DNA of 64,000 bases from Cricetomys ansorgei. Taxonomy: Eukaryota > Chordata > Mammalia > Rodentia > Nesomyidae. The position numbers and the translations under genes were made by a program. The notes beneath the pieces are model-generated. The model saw only the letters and a program-made list of their open reading frames with translations. It was not told the origin of the DNA and did no database searches. The DNA lies in contig JAMJFZ010000289.1 in the NCBI GenBank assembly GCA_026225945.1, forward strand, positions 2,974,501 through 3,038,500. Reading direction: 5' to 3'. Below, in pieces: positions 55,662-64,000 of this stretch (position 1 is its first letter; each line of letters starts with the position of its first letter).

Positions 55662-57046
55662 AGTTTCACCATTGAGAAAATAATTTTACAGTCTCAGAGC
55701 TGTACTTATTAAGGTACTGTTCTAGAAATTTATATCTCATGTTGGGATTTTAAAAGTTTAAAACTGACCAAGTAAATTTGAAACCATGCATCGAATTGAA
55801 ATATAGATATATGTTTATTCCCAAATATATCTTATATTTGGAAGTTTTATTGAAATGGGTTGACTGGGGTTCATTGATAATGGCGCTGAATAGTGTTGTT
55901 ATGAAAACAGATCTGCCATAACAACTTGTTCCTTTATATACTCTCTATTATACGGGCACTCAAATTTTAGAGAAGATTGCATAGTTTAATCTGAACTGGT
56001 TATGAAGACACCTTCATAAATGAACACATATGAAAATAAAAGTATGTGTTCTTAAACTTTCAAGCTTAAGTATGAGGATGCATTATTTATTCTCAGAGAA
56101 GGGTATATAAAACTTGACAAAATGTAATAACGAGAATCATTCACACTTCAGTTCTTAAATTACGTATCATTGATACCAAAGATTGTTTATTCTAATAACT
56201 TCCTGTGTAGTTAATATTTAAAGTGTGCACATGGTGACAAGCTGTCAGAAGGAGTTATCAAGAAGAATGTCCATCATCTGTCAATGATAACATACTTGTA
56301 AGGCAATCTGTGGCTGTTAGTTGTCTCTGAGTAGCTGATGAAGTAATGAGAAGATGTACCATTATGTCTTTGTCTTCTATGGAAATATGAGCTCAGAAGT
56401 CATGCTTCATTAGCTCCAAATGCAGCATGGATAATAAAGAGAGAAGGCAGAGCAGTTGCTTGATTCATTGTGAAAAGGCCTCTCAGACCTTCTTTCAAAT
56501 GACAGTTTATTAAATAAAGGGAATAATGGAAAATATTCCAAATAGAATGGAACAGGCCCTGTACTTAGCATCAGATTGCACAGTACAGAGTTCAGGTTTG
56601 TGCCTCTGCTTTATGGGACATTAAAGTACATGACAAAAATAGACAGTATTCACTGCAAAGTAGTTACTGATTCTTTTTTTCTCTCTCTTTTAAGATCATT
56701 TTAGGCATTACTTCATTGAGACTTAAAATGTAAAGGACAAATTACTCCATTCCAAAGTAAATGTGTTATTTATTCAACATAGGTTATGGTCAAGTTTTCT
56801 GGGTAGTATGTAAGTGGGAAATATTTGTTTGACCTAGATTTTTCTTTGATATACTTCAGGGCTCATATCCTTGGAGCATATTTTCTTTGACAATACTGAA
56901 TGTTCCATTCTGATAATTCACTCATTCATCACTTCTTCTAAACCAACCAACAACAACAAAAACATTATTATGGCCTGTTTTATGATATACTCTCTATAGT
57001 TTAAAATCATAAATTTAAGCATGGGCATTACTTTTAAGAAAAACAT
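55662..57046. other. Unassigned; 56220-56520 complex
   Basis: AT-rich overall. The 300 bases from 56220 are more balanced and free of simple sequence, a possible conserved element. No open frame of note. Confidence 0.45.
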
Positions 57047-57047
57047 G

Positions 57048-57209
57048 GTCAGAGGGATGGAGATACGGCTCAGCAGTTAAGAAGACTAGCTGCTTTTCCA
57101 GAGAAATTGAATTGGGTTCCCATAATCCATATTGGATGGATTCCAGTATCCTGTCCTTCCTTCTCGGTGGGGCCTCACAGCATTTTCTGTTTACCACAGA
57201 CACCTGTAC

Positions 57210-57277
<68 letters not shown>

Positions 57278-57285
57278 TATCTTAA
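57048..57285 (+). repeat. B3 SINE with (CT)n(CA)n tail
   Basis: 'agagggatggagatacggct', 'cagcagttaagaagactagc', 'tgcttttccagagaaattga' and 'atccatattggatggattcc' trace the SINE. Its tail is a CT array followed by a CA array (57212-57277). Confidence 0.78.
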
Positions 57286-57420
57286 AAATGCTTCCCAGAT
57301 TAAAATTTTAGTAATAAAATATCTATTACTGACATCCTTCAGATAGTTCTGAAAGCTCATATAAATTATAATAAAGAAAATAAAGGAATAAATTGGTATT
57401 CTATCTTCTCTCTCTCTCTT

Positions 57421-57471
<51 letters not shown>

Positions 57472-57598
57472 TCTTAAAAATGCTTCCCAGATTAAAATTT
57501 TAGTAATAAAATATCTATTACTGACATCCTTCAGATAGTTCTGAAAGCTCATATAAATTATAATAAAGAAAATAAAGGAATAAATTGGTATTCTGTCT
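57215..57598. repeat. Recent 192-bp tandem duplication
   Basis: The 126 bases 57281-57406 recur at 57473-57598 with one difference (A at 57403, G at 57595). Each copy is preceded by a CT-then-CA microsatellite. The constant 192-base offset shows one duplicated unit made of microsatellite plus adjacent single-copy DNA. The CT array of the second copy is more interrupted. The event is recent, or the assembly is wrong. Confidence 0.92.
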
Positions 57599-58948
57599 TG
57601 TTCTACCAATTTGAGATCTGTGACATGTAAAATGTCTGATCATACTTATCATGAACACCAGTAATAGATGCTTGGGGAATATGACATTAAATACATGGAT
57701 AGGAAATTACCATTGATGTCATTACTAGCAAAGGTTTCAGCAAACATTGGAATAAGGAAAAGAAACAGTGAAAAAACACAGAGTATGTTTGCTTCAGAGA
57801 ACTGGTAGAGGAACAGTGAAGACAGCAAGAAAAGAAGCTAGGACTGGTTGAAAGATTATTGAGAAAAGATGACATTTTTGAATTGATTGAGAAAAGTATG
57901 CAGAGCAGAGAGTTACTTAAAATATGTACAAATAGAAGTTTATTATATGTAAAAGGAAATAACTTGATGACATAGAAGATAATTTGAATAGATGAGTAAT
58001 ATGATGTAAGATTTACTAGATGTCAGATTTACTAGAATTCTTACTTCTAGAAATAAAAATGTTGCACATTTCAGATGAGAAACAAGATATCACCTTGAGT
58101 GCACTTTAGTTTGTGCTGATACTAATACCATTAAATTGAGTTTATAATTTATAAATTCAATTAATAATAATAAATATATAATACTTAATATATATTAAAT
58201 ATATAATAATGAATTATAAATAAGCACACCCACAATGTGCTTATTCTGAAATACTTGTCAAGCAAATTGGTATGACTATAGAAGATACAACAGTTAAGCT
58301 ACTGAAGACAGCCTTGCAGATGTTTGCTGTTGCTTAATATACATGATTGCTGTTTAAATGCCAGTATAAACATTTAGACAGATCTCGAAACACACTGCGC
58401 TAATACTTCATGAATTTAGACTTCATTTACAGTCCAGCTAGAGAAGGTTAAAATATAGTCCTCACGTTTGTCATCTTTTCAAATACAAGTCATTCTTCAT
58501 TGATCTGTGCCTTACAACCTTGAGAGTGGCTGTCGGCTCACTTCAAGTTCAAACACAAAGGCCGGGCTCTGTTACAGCTTTTGCTGAATGAAAGATACCT
58601 TCCCTGTGAGCAATTTGCGGAGCCATGTTTTCTTAAATGACCTAGACTACAGATATGAAGCCTTGTGAAGCATCCTGTCTTGTTTTTGCCTTGTCTAATG
58701 AAAGTAAATACCATGGCATGTGTGAAGGTCAATTCTGAAAACAAACATGATCCCTAAGAGCACAAAAGGAGCAACATATGAATTCTGCACTAGTGTGTGC
58801 TCCTGGACAGACAAAGACTATGGGGCACAAATAGACATGGATTCTATCTTACGTCCTGACATCTAGATACAGTAGACATATCTGGATACTGTAGAATTTA
58901 ATTCCTTCATTAGTAAATGTCAATATGTTCAAATAAACATTTGCCTCC
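57599..58948. other. Unassigned; AT-rich then complex
   Basis: Includes an A/T-only block with small palindromes at 58137-58220. From 58380 to 58800 the sequence is balanced, with several CpGs and no repeat: a candidate conserved non-coding element. The 62- and 68-residue minus frames have no motif. Confidence 0.45.
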
Positions 58949-58949
58949 A

Positions 58950-59375
58950 AGCCTGGCACTGGAAAGCTATTGAGCATTCCAAGCCTGGTATGATCATGGG
59001 CCCTAGAAAATATTGTACTACTCCCACTTGTCTAGACCAACATACTTCCTAACTACATTCTAAATCTTATCCTTATATCCATAGATAAATGTAGCTACCA
59101 CCACCACCACCACCATGACCACACTCTCTGCCCATCAATGAAGCTTCTTTTTATAGCAAATGTAGAATATCACAGTAAAACATAACTGGATACAATGCAA
59201 AAAAAAGATTATGGTGATCCTAGCAGCAATGGATACATCTGTATTATACAGATACTGGGACACTTATTCTCCAGTTGGGCTGTCTCATCAATCTTTTTGT
59301 AGAGGCTCATGCTTGGCCAAGTTCCATCTTCTTATGCCATGTTCAACTGGACTGTAACATGTTATAAAAAATGCA
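58950..59375 (+). repeat. LINE-1 3'-UTR fragment with (CCA)n
   Basis: 'cttcctaactacattctaaa', 'tcttatccttatatccatag', a CCA array (59097-59115), 'tcacagtaaaacataactgg', 'agcaatggatacatctg', 'gggctgtctcatcaatc' and 'ttccatcttcttatgccatg' match rodent L1 3'-UTR segments in plus orientation. Confidence 0.65.
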
Positions 59376-60043
59376 AATGTCTTGTTTGTTTTGGAGCCTG
59401 TATATTGCTAAGTACACAGACACTAACAGTCAATGTTTGTTGAAATAAGCATGTATACCTTTGCATAATCATTATTAAGCAGTTATTTTTGCACAGAGAA
59501 CAGAATTCAAATTCACATAATTTTGAACACCTCTTTTTTTAATCATTGAGTAAAATCTTTGGAGACTATAACAATAAACAGTGTAAACACAGACCTATCC
59601 TTAGAGAGTTTTATCTAGCATAAAAGATAAATAAAAGGGAAATTTAGTGTTCATGTTTTAAATTTAAGACTTTAGCATATTTTATTGCTTGCACAGTGAG
59701 AACTTGCCTGAGCTTCTTACAAATTTTAATTAGTTTTTTTTCTGTGAGCTTTAATATCCATTTCTTAATAAGACAAACAAGTGATACACAATGCAAGCAA
59801 AAGGATTAAAAGAAACACCACACTTAAATACCCTATAACAAAATGGTGTTGATTTAGTGAACAGGACACACTAGAGAATGTATCTAGAGGAAAGCACATC
59901 AATGTTTTCATTCTAGTAACCTCTGGACCTGAGTGATTTTCATGGGTTTGACTCTGAGGAGGATACGTTTTTCCAGAGAAGATTAGAAACCCCAGTGAAA
60001 CTAATGGCTAGGGATTTTGGCTGCCAATTCTTTCACGAGTTTG
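59376..60043. other. Unassigned AT-rich sequence
   Basis: Nothing recognised. Confidence 0.5.
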
Positions 60044-60044
60044 T

Positions 60045-60300
60045 CTATGTATGGTTAACTTATATTATTACCAACAAATACCAGTAACTGAGTAATTTAA
60101 GAGCATAATTTAATTTCCGTATTATTCAGTAAGCACGAACATGCACAATCAAGGATAATGGAATCTAGAAGCTTCCTTCATATTATGTTCACATACATCA
60201 GATTAGCCTAGGAATTAGCAAGCTACTTAGCAAGGTCCTTCAAAGTCATTTTATGGAGGCTTCCATCCCCCAAGGAGGAAGAAATCCTCATGTAAGGGTG
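60045..60300 (-). mobile_element. Possible MLT1/MaLR LTR, very old
   Basis: 'ccaacaaataccagtaactg', 'agtaatttaagagcataatt' and 'gcacaatcaaggataatgg' resemble the reversed 3' part of MLT1-type LTRs ('...accatagactgggtaatttataaa...'). Low identity. Confidence 0.38.
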
Positions 60301-62515
60301 TCCTGAGAATTCCTTCATTGACAACATGTGGTTTGGAAAAACTGCAGTGCCTACAAGTTAGAAAAATCACACTTCAATGATAAAAAACTGAATAAAGTAC
60401 CCCAAAACTTTTACTTTTTTTCTAAAATATGAATGCTAAAATATTTTATTAGCTATAGTAATATGTAATTTATATGTGAGAATAAAACAAAAATGTGGAT
60501 GATTAATAAACGTTGGGAGTAGATAAGACTATTTAAATATATTAAACAATACTACAGTAATTCAAATATGGAATCTAATATATTATACTCAAGTATGTGT
60601 ACTATACACTAGAATTGCATCTTATCATAAAACAAAAACATTCAATCCACATGAAAATCTTACATTCTAGGCAAGAAAGAGTAAAGATGTCAGGGGAATC
60701 AAATAGAGTTTAATACTTTCAAATTGTAATCAGCAAGTAATCGAAAAGAAAAATATAGGAAATTTAAAAATCAAATATAAGCATTATTAAATTGAAAAGA
60801 GAATTAATTTGAATATTAAGCATCACCTGTCTTTGGACAAACAAAAAACATGTTCACTCCAAATATCATCGGGAAAAAAATAGGGAAAAGTAAGATCAGT
60901 ATTAGCTTGAGAAAAGTACACATAAAACCTAAGAAGAAAATATTATGTGAAATTTTATACTAATAATTTGCAAACCATATTAACACAGTATTACAGATGG
61001 ATATGTAGTGAATATCCATCCAATATCCATTATCCTTACTGGAGAATAAGGAAAGTTTAGAAAATATGCACTGTGAAGGATTTAAGGTTTATTGCCCTAA
61101 ATAATTCCCATGAATACTGATACTTCCACTAAACATTCTAATTAGTATTATCTAATTTTAAATAAGTACAGCTGAGTAAAACATCTGAACTGAGGGAATA
61201 TTATTGACACAACTCAAATATTTACTCAAATAAAGTATATGGCATGATAGAGTCTCTCTGTATACATAAACACAACTTACATCCAAAAATGTTTCTAAGG
61301 GTACAAACTGTAAAGTGAAAGGAAATGCCAACATACCATGGTAACTCCAGAAAGAGAGGGGTTGCAAGTCCACAGCAGGGAGAGAGTGGCGGGGGCGTGG
61401 GAGAGAGGGAGGGAGAGAGGGTAAGAGAGAACAAGAACAAGTGTTCAGTTTTGTTTTTAGTTATGTGTCAGTCGTCAATCTGAGAAAGTCATAAGATCTT
61501 GGTTGCAGTGCTATGTCCTAAATTCATCTTCATTTTAGCAAAACTTCAAGTTTAAAGAGCTGCATGTGATATTTCTCATTGCTGAAAACAGCATTATGGG
61601 CAAAGGGGCAAGCGTGTCTGCTGAGCATCAAACTAGGCAGCAGGACCATGTGCATGGTGTTTGCAAGAGTCTTTTCTCCCCGGGATTTCAGTAAGGCAAA
61701 ACCATTTATTTGATTCATTCCTGACAAGATCTCTCCTCTGAAGATCATTCTCTTTCAGGAAATAGAACAATATTTTCAATCCTGTACTGTTACTCTAACA
61801 ACCAGGAATTTATTCTTTAGCCTGTCACTTCTGCCATACAAGCAGCCATTTTGTATGAATGTAGAAGGTTTCAGGATGCCTAGAAGGCCAGTGGTTAATG
61901 TCAATCAAACTCCTTAATGGCTCCGTATGTCCAGGGTGTTATAGAGATAAGACACAAGAGGAAAAGCTATGGGAAAGCAAGTGGAGAGGAAGAAGGGATG
62001 TGACATCAGCTGTTATGAATTCAGCATGCCCTGGGCACAGTGTATTTTTTTAGTTCAAGACAAGTTTAGGTTGTATCCTCCCTCCACAGTGAAAGCTAAA
62101 ATCATCCACTGAAGATGAGGGCAAATTGAAGACACCAGCCAAACATATTGGGTGACAGTGACAAATTTCTTAAGAACATTACCTAATTTAGTCTCTCTCA
62201 TAGTGCTCTGTCATACAGAGTGTGAAGCAGTGTTGGCATACTGACCAGTGGAGAGTCGCCTGTGCGTACTGAATATGTATGCATGAGTGCCATTAATAAA
62301 ATCAGGACAATGTTGAGTCGACACTGATTCTTCATTCAAAATTATGAGTGACAGAAAGATCAATTTAAAGAAAAATAAAATACCCTGAAGTGCGTCCATA
62401 GCTTTTGAAGTTGGCAGCTTCATGGCTTCTGTGATTTGGCTGCATGGGAATTTAAGCATGCAGCCAGGCCCAATTCCCATTCCTTTCCCCCTCAACCTCC
62501 TACAAGTTGTGGTTC
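60301..62515. other. Unassigned; 61460-62480 complex
   Basis: AT-rich to 61200, a GGGA-rich purine run at 61375-61430, then about 1 kb of balanced repeat-free sequence (61460-62480). The minus frames at 61530-61748 and 62211-62495 and the plus frame at 62436-62717 lack domains. The complex kilobase is a candidate conserved non-coding region. Confidence 0.42.
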
Positions 62516-62519
62516 ATTC

Positions 62520-63110
62520 TTAGACTCAATATGGAGAATAGTAAAAATGGTAATTACCCCGTTATGGAGGCAAAATAACTCTAGCAATTTTATATTGTCA
62601 GGTTCAAGGTATGGAGAAAATGTACCTTTTTGTATCCCAGGAACCCATCAAAAGCTTAACAAAGAACTATGGGCAATTAAGGATGCTGGGAGTGGGAGAA
62701 ATATTCTTCCACAGTGAAGACCTCCAAATTGGTTATCCAATATTAAGTGATGTTCCTGAAACTATAAACCTGCAAGTGGTTTTATAAGGACTAGGACTGA
62801 GCAGGCTTTGTGTTTGTGTGTGTGTGTGTGTGTATACCATAAATTGTGTGATATTATATGGGCATATAACGTATAGGTATATCATACATTTGTATTTTAT
62901 TATATATGTAATATAATAATAACACACACACACATATACACACACATATATATATACACACACACATACCAGTTAAGGGAAAAAGCCATGAATTTGAGAG
63001 AAAGCAAAAGAGGTGTATAGAAGGTGTTGGAGAAAGGAAAGGAGATGTGGGAAATGAGGTGTTTATATATTTATATTTTCATTTCAAAACTAAGAAGACA
63101 TTACTAAAAT
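62520..63110 (+). repeat. LINE-1 (Lx-like) 3'-UTR to 3' end
   Basis: Clear from about 62630: 'ggaacccatcaaaagcttaa', 'caaagaactatgggcaatta', 'gatgctgggagtgggagaaa', 'aattggttatccaatattaa', 'gactgagcaggctttgtg', a GT array, an AT region, CA arrays, 'gccatgaatttgagagaaag' and 'gaaaggagatgtgggaaatg'. It parallels the copy at 12.85 kb. The first ~100 bases are less certain. Confidence 0.72.
62813..62970. repeat. GT array and CA arrays flanking AT-rich core
   Basis: A (GT)n run at 62813-62833 and CA runs at 62923-62967, with an AT-rich middle. The arms are complementary and could form a long imperfect hairpin. Confidence 0.88.
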
Positions 63111-63604
63111 GCATCTGTCTCTTTCACTGATTACTTCTTAGGATCCTCTTTCAGTGAACCCTCTGGCTAGAGAATAAAATTTAGTGCTTCTCCTATCTAC
63201 TTCTAATTACCACTTTCCATACTAAAGAGGTCTATTATAAGAAGAGCACACTTTTCCTAATGACTGGGATGGGATGGTGATACCTCTGTGAGTAGGTATG
63301 GGGCAAGAACAAACCTTATTTTAGCTTTGCAGTTGAACATGACAGGTACTGTTGCTTTGTATACATGTTTGACTTCCTGCATGGTGGCATGATATTGTTA
63401 TCATTATTCTGTCTTAGGGACTGTCCAGGTGACAAAGGTACTTTTTTATTGCCAAGACAAACTGAAATTCATTTGAAATGTGTATACTAGCTTTCCTGGA
63501 AATATTTGTTTGTATGTAGACATGTCCATTGGGTTATGCACATGAAATATTTGTTGTTCCTGGGGGCTTGATTTGTATTTGCTGTTGTTTTTGGTGTTGT
63601 TTTA
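63111..63604. other. Unassigned sequence
   Basis: Nothing recognised. No coding signal. Confidence 0.5.
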
Positions 63605-63605
63605 A

Positions 63606-63637
63606 GTGTGTGTGTGTGCGCGTGTGTGTGTATGTGT
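63606..63637. repeat. (TG)n microsatellite
   Basis: TG array with a GCGCG interruption. It lies beside the tail of the following antisense B1. Confidence 0.93.
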
Positions 63638-63640
63638 TTT

Positions 63641-63780
63641 AAATAAAGTCTCACTTTGTATCCCTGCCTGGGCAAGAACTTGCTGTGTACATCACAGCAA
63701 GTTTGAACTCACAGAGGTCTGTCTGCCTTTTTCTCCCAAGCACTGAGACTATAGGAGTGAGCCACCATGCCAAGACTTAA
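63641..63780 (-). repeat. B1 SINE with small internal duplication
   Basis: Reversed B1: 'aataaagtctcactttgtat', 'ccctgcctgggcaagaactt', 'cagcaagtttgaactcacag', 'aggtctgtctgcctttttct' and 'ataggagtgagccaccatgc'. A short 'cagcaag/gcaagaac'-type rearrangement is seen mid-element. Confidence 0.82.
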
Positions 63781-64000
63781 GTATTTTATTAAAGAAGGAT
63801 TGATAATGTTTCATACTTTCTCCATGTAAGATTTTAAAAATAAAGTTCATATTGTATGAAACATATAGTAAAATCTCAAGTCTGAAAAACTGCTGTTCTC
63901 AAGTTTCATGATCATCATACATTCTAACTATGAAACTAATTGGAACATTCTTTGTGTTTTCTGCCTGGAAAACATAATAGAAATTTTCTTAGTCTCCATG
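63781..64000. other. Unassigned AT-rich end of window
   Basis: Nothing recognised. Confidence 0.5.

Noticed and set aside
1..64000. Bacterial, phage or plasmid gene systems
   Set aside because: There are no long frames, operons or Shine-Dalgarno patterns. The repeat content is plainly muroid rodent.

Overview
This window looks like non-coding, AT-rich DNA from a muroid rodent (mouse, rat, hamster, vole or relative). The evidence is the repeat fauna: old B1, B3 (B2-family) and B4/RSINE-type SINEs, many copies of the rodent LINE-1 (Lx-like) 3'-UTR, rodent MaLR and ERVL-type LTRs, and many microsatellites, mostly CA or TG. CpG is scarce, with no CpG island. I could not settle the genus. Every SINE I recognise is clearly diverged, and I see no young mouse B1/B2, no young rat ID element and no full-length L1. 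Repeat family names come from my recall of consensus sequences, not from a library search.

I find no credible protein-coding gene, tRNA, rRNA, CRISPR array or plasmid/phage feature. The open frames are all short, and most lie inside repeats: antisense to LTRs, in L1 3'-UTRs or across microsatellites. The rest are uninterrupted by chance in AT-rich sequence. The window is best read as intergenic or deep intronic.

Layout. 0-20 kb: scattered old SINEs, L1 3'-UTR pieces, an antisense MaLR LTR (9.7-10.1 kb), a likely ERV solo LTR (16.5-17.1 kb) and a MIR fragment (18.4 kb) followed by about 0.9 kb of repeat-free sequence. 20.7-27.3 kb: a nested LINE cluster. An old minus-strand L1 (about 20.7-24.0 kb) is interrupted by a younger L1 3'-UTR and two MaLR LTR pieces, then followed by more L1 fragments and an ERVL-type LTR. 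27-42 kb: mostly unassigned AT-rich DNA with two probable LTRs (31.1-31.9 and 32.1-33.1 kb), an ancient L1 3' end that has become a GGAGA polypurine tract (35 kb), and two hairpins near 37 kb. 42.3-46.0 kb: a MIR, a SINE with an intact 10-bp target-site duplication, L1 pieces, and the most informative locus, a broken ERVL (class III) provirus. It has a 5' LTR, a tRNA-Leu-type primer-binding site and degraded pol (reverse transcriptase, RNase H, integrase start). 46-64 kb: composite SINEs, a long polypyrimidine tract (50.5 kb), a MIR, a well-formed ERV LTR (52.7-53.2 kb), a recent 192-bp tandem duplication (57.2-57.6 kb), and two more plus-strand L1 3'-UTRs (59.0 and 62.6 kb).

There is no pathway or operon here. 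The 'parts' interact only as layers of transposon insertion, and these give a relative chronology. The stretches of balanced, repeat-free sequence listed as unassigned are the places where conserved regulatory DNA would be sought by cross-species alignment.
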